NCBI GenBank assembly: GCA_963840805.1
Contig: CAWJAJ010000006.1
Location: 210,576-274,575, forward strand
Direction of reading: 5' to 3'
DNA from: CADEEN01 sp963840805
GTDB lineage: Bacteria > Pseudomonadota > Gammaproteobacteria > Burkholderiales > Burkholderiaceae_C
Length of the DNA: 64,000 nt
Both the position numbers and the translations under genes were made by a program. The notes beneath the pieces are model-generated. The model had not been told where the DNA came from, did not search any database, and saw only the letters and a program-made list of their open reading frames with translations. This document shows positions 1-8,309 of this stretch, piece by piece (position 1 is the stretch's first letter; the number at the start of each line of letters is the position of its first letter).

Positions 1-35
1 CGCCGCCGGAAGTCATTGCCGCGCTGAGCGCTTAG
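1..35 (+). CDS. C-terminal tail of an upstream gene (cut by window start)
   Basis: From position 3 the frame reads PPEVIAALSA followed by TAG at 33-35. It lies 45 bases before the livG start and would be the last codons of a gene left of the window. Ten residues cannot identify a product, and coding is supported only by position and by the lack of a competing feature. Confidence 0.3.
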   Translation, partial: PPEVIAALSA

Positions 36-80
36 ACTTCTCGGCCCGCAAGTGGAGTGACCGGGAGCCCCGAAGCCTCA

Positions 81-854
81 ATGAGCGCCGATGTAATCCT
101 CGAAACCCGCGGTCTGACGAAGGAGTTCAAAGGCTTTGTCGCCGTCGACAAGGTGAATCTGCGCGTGCGGCGCGGCACGATCCATGCGCTGATCGGTCCC
201 AACGGCGCCGGCAAGACCACCTGCTTCAACCTGTTGACCAAGTTCATCGCCCCCACCGCCGGGCAGATCCTGTTCAATGGCATCGACATCACGCGCGAGG
301 CGTCGGCGCATATCGCACGGCGCGGCATCATCCGCTCGTTCCAGATCTCGGCCGTATTCCCGCACCTGAGCGTGCTGGAGAACGTGCGTGTTGCGTTGCA
401 GAGAAAGCTCGGCACCTCGTTTTACTTCTGGCGCAGCGAGGGCAGCCTGGAGCCGCTGAACGACCGGGTTCACGAACTGCTGCGCGCGGTGGACCTGGAC
501 AGCTACGCCGACACGCCGACCGTGGAACTGAGCTACGGCCGCAAGCGTGCGCTCGAGATCGCCACCACGCTGGCGATGGACCCCGAACTGATGCTGCTCG
601 ACGAGCCGACCCAGGGCATGGGGCTCGAAGACGTCGATCGCATCCGCCAGCTGATCAAGAAGGTCGCCGCCGACCGCACGGTGCTGATGGTCGAGCACAA
701 CATGAGCGTGGTCGCGAGCATCGCCGACACCATCACCGTGCTGCAACGTGGCGCCACGCTGGCCGAGGGGCCTTACGAACAGGTGTCGAAGAACGCGGCG
801 GTGATCGAGGCCTACATGGGCACCGCGGATGCCGAGCTGAAGGGGGCGCATTGA
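81..854 (+). CDS. livG: Branched-chain amino acid-type ABC importer, ATP-binding protein LivG
   Basis: One of two cytoplasmic ATPases of a high-affinity amino-acid/amide-type importer. About 257 residues. The Walker A motif is GPNGAGKTT near residue 38, the signature is LSYGRKRALEI (the LSYG form is usual in LivG) and Walker B is LMLLDEP followed by TQGMG. The ATG at 81 is preferred over the GTG at 57, which would add eight unconserved residues (TGSPEAS). It heads a livG-livF-livK-livH-livM run in which the ATPases come first. The substrate cannot be read from sequence; such systems in Burkholderiales carry amino acids, urea, amides or aromatic acids. Confidence 0.9.
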   Translation: MSADVILETRGLTKEFKGFVAVDKVNLRVRRGTIHALIGPNGAGKTTCFNLLTKFIAPTAGQILFNGIDITREASAHIARRGIIRSFQISAVFPHLSVLENVRVALQRKLGTSFYFWRSEGSLEPLNDRVHELLRAVDLDSYADTPTVELSYGRKRALEIATTLAMDPELMLLDEPTQGMGLEDVDRIRQLIKKVAADRTVLMVEHNMSVVASIADTITVLQRGATLAEGPYEQVSKNAAVIEAYMGTADAELKGAH

Positions 855-865
855 TGAGCGCCGTC

Positions 866-927
866 CGGCCGCCCGAAGGCGCTCGCTCCCCCTTGGGGGG
901 AAAGGCCGCAGGCCGAAGGGGGCTGCC
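866..927. repeat. Intergenic REP-like palindromic element between livG and livF
   Basis: The short gap holds an inverted repeat with arms CCCCCTT (888-894) and AAGGGGG (916-922), with a nested GGCC-GCA-GGCC hairpin. Its reverse complement resembles the sequence at about 38045-38085 (runs of C, AAG, then CCTTCGGGCGGCC). I see it as one of several dispersed GC-rich palindromes in this genome. It may act as an mRNA-processing or attenuation hairpin inside the operon. Confidence 0.5.
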
Positions 928-1629
928 ATGACGCCGCTGCTCGAGGTCAAAGACCTGCATGCCTGGTACGGCGAATCGCATGTGCTGCACGGCGTCAACT
1001 TCGACGTGCAGGAAGGCGAGGTCGTCACGCTGCTCGGCCGCAACGGCGCCGGCCGCACCAGCACGCTGCGCGCGATCATGGGCCTGACCGGCAGCCGCAA
1101 GGGCTCGATCCGCGTGCGAGGCAGCGAAGTCATCAGCCTGGCCACGCACCGCATCGCGCGGCTGGGCATCGGCTACTGCCCCGAGGAGCGCGGCATCTTC
1201 TCCAGCCTGTCGGCCGAGGAGAACCTGATGTTGCCGCCGACGCTCGCGACAGGCGGCATGAGCGTCGAGCAGATCTACGCGATGTTTCCGAACCTGCGGG
1301 AGCGCGCCGCCAGCCAGGGCACGCGCCTGTCGGGCGGCGAACAGCAGATGCTGGCGGTGGCGCGCATCCTGCGCACGGGCGCGCGGCTGCTGCTGCTCGA
1401 CGAGATGTCCGAAGGCCTGGCCCCGGTGATCGTGCACAAGCTCGCGGAGATGGTGCGTGCGCTGCGCAAGCAGGGCTACACCATCGTGATGGTCGAGCAG
1501 AACTTCCGTTTCGCAGCGCCGCTCGCGGATCGCTTCTTCGTCATGGAGCACGGCCGCGTCCTGCAGGAATTCAATCAAGCGCAGCTGCCCGGCAACATCG
1601 AGCGGCTGCACGAGTATCTGGGCGTGTGA
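928..1629 (+). CDS. livF: Branched-chain amino acid-type ABC importer, ATP-binding protein LivF (Walker A Lys replaced by Arg)
   Basis: Second ATPase of the importer, 233 residues, normal LivF length. The Walker A motif reads GRNGAGRTST, so the lysine that contacts ATP phosphates is Arg43. The remaining motifs are intact: RLSGGEQQML signature, LLLLDEMSEGLAP Walker B region and the VMVEQN switch region. The Lys-to-Arg change needs two base changes in the codon (CGC), so it is not a single-base error. LivG next door keeps a normal lysine, so one composite site may be weakened. Starts with ATG 13 bases after the AAGGGGG arm of the intergenic palindrome. Confidence 0.9.
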   Translation: MTPLLEVKDLHAWYGESHVLHGVNFDVQEGEVVTLLGRNGAGRTSTLRAIMGLTGSRKGSIRVRGSEVISLATHRIARLGIGYCPEERGIFSSLSAEENLMLPPTLATGGMSVEQIYAMFPNLRERAASQGTRLSGGEQQMLAVARILRTGARLLLLDEMSEGLAPVIVHKLAEMVRALRKQGYTIVMVEQNFRFAAPLADRFFVMEHGRVLQEFNQAQLPGNIERLHEYLGV

Positions 1630-1672
1630 AGCACGCTCTGTTGTCAACCCACCCTACCCACGGAGAGTCTCG

Positions 1673-2887
1673 ATGAAACTGAACAAGCTGACTGCCACCT
1701 GTGCCCTGGCCGGAACGGCGCTGCTGGGCGCCGCCCTGCCGGCGCAGGCGCAGATCTCCGGCGACGTGATCAAGATCGGCATCATCACCGACATGTCCAG
1801 CGTCTATGCCGATCTCGACGGCCAAGGCGGCGTCGAGGCCATCAAGATGGCCATCGCCGACGCCGGTGGCAGCGTGGCCGGCAAGAAGGTCGAGGTGCTG
1901 TTCGCCGACCACCAGAACAAGGCCGACATCGCGGCCGCCAAGGCGCGCGAGTGGTTCGACACCCAGGGCCTGGACATGCTGGTCGGTGGTACCAACTCGG
2001 GTACCGCGCTGGCCATGGCCAAGGTGGCGGCCGAGAAGAAGAAGCCGTTCATCGTCGTCGGCGCGGCGTCGTCGGCACTGACCAACGACCAGTGCACGCC
2101 GTACACGGTGCACTACGCCTACGACACGGTGGCGCTGGCCAAGGGCACCGGCAACGCGGTGGTCAAGGCCGGCGGCAAGAGCTGGTACTTCCTGACCGCC
2201 GACTATGCCTTCGGCGCGGCACTGCAGAACGACACCTCCACCGTCGTCAAGGCTGCCGGCGGCACCGTCGTCGGCTCGGTCAAGGTGCCGTTGAACGCCA
2301 GCGACTTCTCGTCCTTCCTGCTGCAGGCGCAATCGAGCAAGGCGCAGATCCTGGGCCTGGCCAACGCCGGCGGCGACACCATCAACTCGATCAAGGCGGC
2401 CAACGAATTCGGCGTCACCAAGACGATGAAACTGGCCGGCCTGCTGGTGTTCATCAACGACATCCACTCGTTGGGCCTGAAGACCACCCAGGGCATGTAC
2501 CTGACCGACAGCTGGTACTGGAACCAGAACGCCGAGACGCGGGCCTGGGCGCGGCGCTTCTTCGAGAAGATGAAGCGCATGCCTTCGTCGCTGCAGGCCG
2601 CGGACTACTCGGCGGCGGGGCAGTACCTGGCCGCCGTCAAGGCCACCAACAGCGACGACGCCGACAAGGTGCTGGCGCAGATGAAGAAGACCAAGATCAA
2701 CGACATCTTCGCCAAGGGCGGCTTCATCCGCGACGACGGCCGCATGGTGCATGACATGTACCTGATGCAGGTCAAGACGCCGGCCGAGTCGACCGAGCCT
2801 TGGGACTACTACAAGGTGATCGATACGTTCAAGGGCGAGGCCGCGTGGCAGACCAAGGCCGACAGCAAATGTCCGCTGTGGAAGTGA
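1673..2887 (+). CDS. livK: ABC importer periplasmic substrate-binding protein (LivK-like)
   Basis: 404 residues. It starts with a clear signal peptide (MKLNKLTATCALAGTALLG, cleavage after PAQAQ) and then the type I periplasmic binding fold opening, IKIGIITDMSSVYADLDGQGG. This is the Peripla_BP_6 family that captures the ligand and docks on LivHM. The start has a good ribosome site (GGAGAG, 6 bases upstream). It lies 43 bases after livF and 21 before livH. Specificity is unknown; Burkholderiales relatives are often annotated as amide or aromatic-acid binders. Confidence 0.88.
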   Translation: MKLNKLTATCALAGTALLGAALPAQAQISGDVIKIGIITDMSSVYADLDGQGGVEAIKMAIADAGGSVAGKKVEVLFADHQNKADIAAAKAREWFDTQGLDMLVGGTNSGTALAMAKVAAEKKKPFIVVGAASSALTNDQCTPYTVHYAYDTVALAKGTGNAVVKAGGKSWYFLTADYAFGAALQNDTSTVVKAAGGTVVGSVKVPLNASDFSSFLLQAQSSKAQILGLANAGGDTINSIKAANEFGVTKTMKLAGLLVFINDIHSLGLKTTQGMYLTDSWYWNQNAETRAWARRFFEKMKRMPSSLQAADYSAAGQYLAAVKATNSDDADKVLAQMKKTKINDIFAKGGFIRDDGRMVHDMYLMQVKTPAESTEPWDYYKVIDTFKGEAAWQTKADSKCPLWK

Positions 2888-2908
2888 CATCGCACTGAGG
2901 CGCGCGCC

Positions 2909-3793
2909 GTGGAGATCTTCGGCATTCCCCTGCAGGCCTTCCTCGGCCAGCTGATGCTCGGCCTGGTCAACGGGTCGTTCTACGCCATGCTCAGTCTGGG
3001 CCTGGCGGTGATCTTCGGCCTGCTCGGGATCGTCAACTTCGCTCACGGCGCGCTGTACATGATCGGCGCGTACGTCGCCTACCTGAGCTTCGAAAGACTC
3101 GGTCTCAACTACTGGGTGGCGCTGGTGCTGGCGCCACTGGTGGTCGGCGCGATGGGCGCGGCCATCGAGCGCACGCTGCTCAAGCCGCTGTACCGGATCG
3201 ACCCGATCTACAGCCTGCTGCTGACGTTCGGCCTGGCGTTGATCGCCGAGGGCGTGTTCCGCGACCAGTTCGGTGTCTCCGGCCAGCAGTACGCGGTGCC
3301 CGAGGCGCTGCAGGGCGCCACCAACCTCGGCTTCATGGTGCTGCCGAACTACCGGGCCTGGGTCGTGTTCGCGTCGCTCAGCGTGTGCCTGGGCACCTGG
3401 TTCGTGATCGAGAAGACGCGGCTGGGGGCCACGCTGCGCGCCGGCACCGAGAACCCCGCGCTGGTGCAGTCCTTCGGCATCAATGTGCCGCTGATGGTGA
3501 CGCTGACCTATGCCGGCGGCGCCGCGTTGGCCGCGCTGGCGGGGGTGCTGGCCGCGCCGGTGATCCAGATCACGCCACTGATGGGCAGCAACCTGATCAT
3601 CGTGGTGTTTGCGGTCGTCGTGATCGGCGGCATGGGCTCGATCCTCGGCTCGATCCTGACCGGCGTGATGCTCGGCCTGGTCGAGGGTTTGACCAAGGTG
3701 TTCTACCCCGAGGCCTCGAACATCGTCGTCTTCGTCATCATGGCCATCGTGCTGATGGTCCGGCCGGCCGGCTTGTTCGGCAAGGAGAAGTGA
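2909..3793 (+). CDS. livH: ABC importer permease LivH
   Basis: Inner-membrane permease, 294 residues with about eight hydrophobic segments. It carries LivH hallmarks such as GLLGIVNFAHGALYMIGAY near residues 36-54 and GGMGSILGSILTGVMLGL near the C-terminus. The start is GTG at 2909, which gives the usual LivH N-terminus. The stop is followed one base later by the livM ATG, so the two permeases are probably translationally coupled. Confidence 0.9.
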   Translation: MEIFGIPLQAFLGQLMLGLVNGSFYAMLSLGLAVIFGLLGIVNFAHGALYMIGAYVAYLSFERLGLNYWVALVLAPLVVGAMGAAIERTLLKPLYRIDPIYSLLLTFGLALIAEGVFRDQFGVSGQQYAVPEALQGATNLGFMVLPNYRAWVVFASLSVCLGTWFVIEKTRLGATLRAGTENPALVQSFGINVPLMVTLTYAGGAALAALAGVLAAPVIQITPLMGSNLIIVVFAVVVIGGMGSILGSILTGVMLGLVEGLTKVFYPEASNIVVFVIMAIVLMVRPAGLFGKEK

Positions 3794-3794
3794 G

Positions 3795-4760
3795 ATGACG
3801 GCCACGACGCAGCAGTGGGCGCGGTGGGCGTGGGGCGCGGTGTTCGCGCTGCTGCTGGTGGCGCCGTTCATCGGCGTCTATCCGGTGTTCCTGATGACGG
3901 CGCTGTGCTTCGCGATCTTCGCCTGCGCCTTCAACCTGCTGCTGGGCTATACCGGCCTGCTGTCGTTCGGCCACGCCGCGTTCATGGGCTCGGCCGCCTA
4001 CGCCACCGGCTGGCTGGTGCGCAGCGCGGGCTGGTCACCCGAGCTCGGCCTGCTCGCCGGCATGTTGATCGCCGGCGCGATGGGCCTGGTGGTCGGGCTG
4101 ATCGCGATTCGCCGCCAGGGCATCTACTTCGCGATGGTGACGCTGGCGATGGCGCAGATGATCTATTTCGTCTGTCTGCAGGCGCCCTTCACCGGCGGGG
4201 AGGACGGCTTGCAGGGGGTGCCGCGAGGCCATCTGTTCGGCCTCATCCCGCTGGCCAACGACCTGACGCTGTACTACGTCGTGTTGGCGATCTTCGTCGG
4301 CGTGTTCCTGGCCATCATCCGCATCGTGCACTCGCCCTACGGCCAGGTGCTGAAGGCGATCCGCGAGAACGAACCGCGGGCCATCTCGCTGGGCTACGAC
4401 GTCGACCGCTACAAGCTGCTGGCCTTCGTGCTGTCGACCGCGATCGCCGGGTTGGCCGGTGCGCTGAAGACCCTGGTGCTCGGGTTCGCGACGCTGTCCG
4501 ACGTGCACTGGTCGCTGTCGGGCGAGGTGGTGCTGATGACGCTGCTCGGTGGCATGGGCACCTTCGCCGGGCCGGTGATCGGCGCGGTGACGATCATCGG
4601 GCTGCAGAACTTCCTCGCCGATCGCGTCGGTTCCTGGGTCACGGTGATCATCGGCGCGATCTTCGTTGTCTGCGTGCTGGCCTTCCGCAAGGGCATCGTC
4701 GGCGAGTTGCTGGCCTGGCAGCAGCGGCGAGCCACGAAGACCGCGAGCGGCCGCAGTTAG
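3795..4760 (+). CDS. livM: ABC importer permease LivM
   Basis: Second permease of the heterodimer, 321 residues. Family motifs include GYTGLLSFGHAAFMGSAAYA, the conserved RRQGIYFAMVTLAMAQM and GGMGTFAGPVIGA. It ends the first Liv operon. The next gene, leuC, begins 104 bases later and belongs to a separate functional block, so transcription may end or restart in that gap; I see no strong terminator hairpin there. Confidence 0.9.
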   Translation: MTATTQQWARWAWGAVFALLLVAPFIGVYPVFLMTALCFAIFACAFNLLLGYTGLLSFGHAAFMGSAAYATGWLVRSAGWSPELGLLAGMLIAGAMGLVVGLIAIRRQGIYFAMVTLAMAQMIYFVCLQAPFTGGEDGLQGVPRGHLFGLIPLANDLTLYYVVLAIFVGVFLAIIRIVHSPYGQVLKAIRENEPRAISLGYDVDRYKLLAFVLSTAIAGLAGALKTLVLGFATLSDVHWSLSGEVVLMTLLGGMGTFAGPVIGAVTIIGLQNFLADRVGSWVTVIIGAIFVVCVLAFRKGIVGELLAWQQRRATKTASGRS

Positions 4761-4864
4761 CGCAGGGCTGCCCGCCGGGCACGTGTTTCGGCCTGCGGGG
4801 ATTCCGGACCGCGCGCCTGCGCGCCAAGAATCCGGGACAATCACGGGTTGAGAGGCACAACCCG

Positions 4865-6289
4865 ATGAGCGGACGCACCCTTTACGACAAGCTGTGGGAC
4901 GAGCACGTCATTCACACCGAGGATGACGGCACCTCGGTGCTCTACATCGACCGCCACCTGGTGCATGAGGTGACCAGCCCGCAGGCCTTCGAGGGCCTGC
5001 GCCTGGCCGGGCGCAAGGTCTGGCGCGAGAGTTCGATCGTCGCCACCGCCGACCACAACACGCCGACGCACAACTGGGCCGCCGGCTACGACGGCATCGC
5101 CGATCCGGTGAGCAAGCAGCAGATCGTCACGCTGGACGCCAACATCAAGGCCTTCGGTGCCGCGGCGTACTTCCCGTTCCTCGACAAGCGCCAGGGCATC
5201 GTCCACGTCATCGGCCCCGAGCAGGGCGCGACGTTGCCGGGCATGACGGTGGTCTGCGGCGACAGCCACACCAGCACCCATGGTGCGTTCGGCGCGCTGG
5301 CGCACGGCATCGGCACCAGCGAGGTCGAACATGTGCTGGCCACCCAGACGCTGCTCGCGAGGAAGGCGAAGAACTTGTTGGTGAGAGTCGAAGGCGCGTT
5401 GCCGCGCGGCTGCACAGCCAAGGACATCGTGCTGGCGGTGATCGGCCGCATCGGCACCGCGGGCGGCACCGGCCACACCATCGAGTTCGGCGGCAGTGCG
5501 ATCCGCGCACTCAGCATGGAAGGGCGCATGACGGTGTGCAACATGGCCATCGAGGCCGGTGCGCGCGCCGGGTTGGTGGCCGTCGACGACAAGACCATCC
5601 AGTACGTGCAAGGGCGGCCGTTCGCGCCCAGCGGGATCGAACTGCAGCACGCTGTTCGCTACTGGCGCACGCTGCAATCCGACGCCGACGCAACGTGGGA
5701 CCGCATCGTCGAGATCGATGCGGGTGCGCTCAAGCCCCAGGTGACTTGGGGTACCAGCCCCGAGATGGTGGTGGCCATCGACGAACGCGTGCCTGACCCC
5801 GAGCGCGAGAAGGACGCCAGTCGGCGCGACGCGATCGAGCGCGCGCTGGCGTACATGGGCCTGGAGCCGAACAAGGCGGTGGCCGACATCCGCATCGACA
5901 AGGTCTTCATCGGCTCGTGCACCAACAGCCGTATCGAAGACCTGCGCGAGGCGGCGGCCGTGGTCAAGCGGTTGGGCCAGCGCGTCGCGGCAACGGTCAA
6001 GCTGGCCCTGGTGGTCCCGGGCTCGGGGCTGGTCAAGGCGCAGGCCGAGCGCGAAGGGCTCGATGTCGTATTCAAGGCCGCCGGCTTCGACTGGCGCGAA
6101 CCCGGCTGTTCGATGTGCCTGGCAATGAATGCCGACCGCCTGGAGCCCGGCGAGCGCTGCGCGTCCACCAGCAACCGCAATTTCGAAGGCCGCCAGGGCG
6201 CCGGTGGCCGCACCCACCTGGTGAGCCCGGCCATGGCTGCCGCAGCGGCCATCGAGGGGCATTTTGTCGACGTGCGCCGATTCGTATGA
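4865..6289 (+). CDS. leuC: 3-isopropylmalate dehydratase, large subunit
   Basis: Catalyses with LeuD the isomerisation of 2-isopropylmalate to 3-isopropylmalate in leucine synthesis; cytoplasmic 4Fe-4S enzyme. 474 residues, full length. The N-terminus MSGRTLYDKLWDEHVI and the iron-sulfur ligands in GSCTNSR and GCSMCLAMN are present. The frame is open far upstream, but ATG 4865 matches the family start and follows a purine-rich GAGG. It is followed 20 bases later by the entericidin gene, then leuD and leuB. Confidence 0.97.
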   Translation: MSGRTLYDKLWDEHVIHTEDDGTSVLYIDRHLVHEVTSPQAFEGLRLAGRKVWRESSIVATADHNTPTHNWAAGYDGIADPVSKQQIVTLDANIKAFGAAAYFPFLDKRQGIVHVIGPEQGATLPGMTVVCGDSHTSTHGAFGALAHGIGTSEVEHVLATQTLLARKAKNLLVRVEGALPRGCTAKDIVLAVIGRIGTAGGTGHTIEFGGSAIRALSMEGRMTVCNMAIEAGARAGLVAVDDKTIQYVQGRPFAPSGIELQHAVRYWRTLQSDADATWDRIVEIDAGALKPQVTWGTSPEMVVAIDERVPDPEREKDASRRDAIERALAYMGLEPNKAVADIRIDKVFIGSCTNSRIEDLREAAAVVKRLGQRVAATVKLALVVPGSGLVKAQAEREGLDVVFKAAGFDWREPGCSMCLAMNADRLEPGERCASTSNRNFEGRQGAGGRTHLVSPAMAAAAAIEGHFVDVRRFV

Positions 6290-6309
6290 CGCTTTCAGGA
6301 GACCGAGCG

Positions 6310-6435
6310 ATGAAGAGACTGTGGGGACTGATCGCCGTGCTGGCGTTGCTGGCGGGGTGCAACACCTTCGAGGGCATCGGCAAGGACATCACCAAGGCCG
6401 GCGAGACGATCGAGAACGCATCGAAGAAGAAGTAG
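6310..6435 (+). CDS. ecn: Entericidin-type small lipoprotein
   Basis: A 41-residue protein too short for many gene callers. It has a lipoprotein signal with lipobox LLAGC (Cys19 is the acylated residue) followed by NTFEGIGKDITKAGETIE, the conserved EcnA/EcnB core, and a lysine tail. ATG at 6310 follows AGGAGACCGAGCG, a good ribosome site. Known entericidins are outer-membrane lipoproteins with toxin/antidote roles in stationary phase. Its place between leuC and leuD is, from memory, a recurrent Burkholderiales arrangement; whether it has any link to leucine synthesis is unknown. Confidence 0.88.
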   Translation: MKRLWGLIAVLALLAGCNTFEGIGKDITKAGETIENASKKK

Positions 6436-6447
6436 ACCGAGACCGCT

Positions 6448-7095
6448 GTGCAAGCCTTCACCGTTCATCAGGGGCTGGTCGCACCGATCGACCGCGCGAA
6501 CGTCGACACCGACGCGATCATCCCCAAGCAGTTCCTGAAATCGATCAAGCGGTCGGGCTTCGGCCCGAACCTGTTCGACGAGTGGCGCTACCTCGATCAC
6601 GGCGAGCCTGGCCAGGATCCGGCGTCACGCAAGCCGAACCCCGATTTCGTGCTCAACCAGACGCGCTACCAGGGGGCGTCGATCCTGATCGCGCGCAAGA
6701 ACTTCGGTTGCGGCTCGAGCCGCGAGCATGCGCCGTGGGCGCTCGACCAATATGGCTTTCGGGCGCTGATCGCACCCAGCTACGCCGACATCTTCTTCAA
6801 CAACTGCTTCAAGAACGGCTTGCTGCCGATCGTGCTCGGTGAGCAGGACGTGGCACGGCTGTTCGACGAAGTGGCCGCCTTCCCGGGCTACCGGTTGACC
6901 GTCGATCTGCCGCGCCAGGTGGTCGTCAAGCCCGACGGTGTCGAACTGGCGTTCGTGGTCGAGCCGTTTCGCAAGCAGTGCCTGCTCAACGGCTGGGACG
7001 ACATCGGCCTGACGCTGCGCCACGCCGACAAGATCCGCGCCTTCGAGGCCGAGCGCCTGGCGCGGATGCCGTGGCTCAATCACCGTCCGATCTGA
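6448..7095 (+). CDS. leuD: 3-isopropylmalate dehydratase, small subunit
   Basis: Swivelling-domain partner of LeuC, 215 residues. Conserved stretches include DAIIPKQFLKSIKR near the N-terminus and NFGCGSSREHAPWAL (residues about 85-99). The start is GTG at 6448, giving the family-typical MQAFTVHQGLVAPIDRANVDTD. It is 12 bases after the entericidin stop and 18 before leuB, so all four genes are likely one transcript. Confidence 0.97.
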   Translation: MQAFTVHQGLVAPIDRANVDTDAIIPKQFLKSIKRSGFGPNLFDEWRYLDHGEPGQDPASRKPNPDFVLNQTRYQGASILIARKNFGCGSSREHAPWALDQYGFRALIAPSYADIFFNNCFKNGLLPIVLGEQDVARLFDEVAAFPGYRLTVDLPRQVVVKPDGVELAFVVEPFRKQCLLNGWDDIGLTLRHADKIRAFEAERLARMPWLNHRPI

Positions 7096-7113
7096 CGCAA
7101 CGAGAGATACCGA

Positions 7114-8220
7114 ATGAAGATTGCAGTGCTGCCGGGCGATGGCATCGGCACCGAAATCATGGCCGAGGCGGTGAAGGTGCTGCGCGTGCTCGAATTGCCG
7201 CTGGTGCTGGAGACCGCGCCGGTCGGCGGCACCGCCTACGAAGCGCATGGCCATCCGTTGCCGGAGGCCACGCTGGCGCTGGCCAAGGCCGCCGATGCGG
7301 TGCTGTTCGGCGCCGTCGGTGACTGGAAGTACGACAAGCTGGAGCGCGCGCTGCGCCCCGAGCAGGCCATCCTCGGACTGCGCAAGCACCTCGGCCTGTT
7401 CGCTAACTTTCGCCCGGCGATTTGCTATCCGCAGCTGACGCATGCGTCGAGCCTGAAGCCCGAGTTGGTCGCCGGCCTGGACATCCTGATCATTCGCGAG
7501 CTCACCGGCGACATCTACTTCGGCCAGCCGCGCGGTCGTCGCACGGCGATCGATGGCCCTTTCCCGGGGGCCGAGGAGGCCTTCGACACGATGCGCTACA
7601 GCAAGCCCGAAATCGAGCGCATCGCCCACGTGGCGTTCCAGGCGGCGAGGAAGCGCGGCAAGAAGGTCACCAGCGTCGACAAGGCCAACGTGCTCGAAAC
7701 CTTCCAGTTCTGGAAGGACGTGGTGACCGCGGTCCATGCGCAGTACCCCGACGTGCAGCTCGAGCACATGTACGTCGACAACGCCGCGATGCAGTTGATC
7801 AAGGCGCCGAAGGCGTTCGACGTCGTCGTCACCGGCAACATGTTCGGCGACATCCTGTCCGATGAGGCGGCGATGCTGACCGGCTCGATCGGCATGCTGC
7901 CGTCGGCCTCGTTGGACAAGCACAACAAGGGCCTCTACGAGCCCAGCCATGGCAGCGCGCCGGACATCGCCGGCAAAGGCATCGCCAACCCACTGGCTAC
8001 AATCCTGTCTGCTGCCATGATGCTTCGCTTTTCGCTCAACCAACCCGTCGCCGCCGAACGCATCGAATCGGCAGTGAAGTCCGTGCTGTCGGCGGGATTG
8101 CGCACGGGCGACATCTGGAGCGAAGGCACCCAGAAGGTCGGGACGCAGGCGATGGGCGATGCCGTCGTCGCGGCCCTGGTTGGCGACTTCGCCGGCAAAA
8201 CGATCACCACCAAGAGCTGA
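7114..8220 (+). CDS. leuB: 3-isopropylmalate dehydrogenase
   Basis: NAD-dependent oxidative decarboxylation of 3-isopropylmalate, third step of leucine synthesis. 368 residues, full length. It opens MKIAVLPGDGIGTEIMAEAV and contains RELTGDIYFGQPRG, DNAAMQLIKAPKAFDVVVTGNMFGDILSDEAAM and the nucleotide-site motif EPSHGSAPDIAGKGIANP. An ATG start with GAGAGA upstream follows leuD closely. A TACAAT hexamer inside the 3' part (about 7997) could be an internal promoter for asd, but this is weak. Confidence 0.97.
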   Translation: MKIAVLPGDGIGTEIMAEAVKVLRVLELPLVLETAPVGGTAYEAHGHPLPEATLALAKAADAVLFGAVGDWKYDKLERALRPEQAILGLRKHLGLFANFRPAICYPQLTHASSLKPELVAGLDILIIRELTGDIYFGQPRGRRTAIDGPFPGAEEAFDTMRYSKPEIERIAHVAFQAARKRGKKVTSVDKANVLETFQFWKDVVTAVHAQYPDVQLEHMYVDNAAMQLIKAPKAFDVVVTGNMFGDILSDEAAMLTGSIGMLPSASLDKHNKGLYEPSHGSAPDIAGKGIANPLATILSAAMMLRFSLNQPVAAERIESAVKSVLSAGLRTGDIWSEGTQKVGTQAMGDAVVAALVGDFAGKTITTKS

Positions 8221-8309
8221 CGCTCCCGGATCGTCTCGCCCCACCTCTGGACCCCGGCGATGCGAGCCGGGCAACGGCAGGGGTCCGCAGCAGGAAAGGC
8301 AAGACTGGA

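Noticed and set aside
1673..1800. Riboswitch or leader peptide before the first livK
   Set aside because: The 43-base gap is too short and shows no conserved aptamer structure.
1571..3871. 766-codon open frame on the minus strand across livK and livH
   Set aside because: His/Arg/Gln/Asp-rich composition typical of a shadow frame in GC-rich DNA, and it lies opposite two well-recognised genes.
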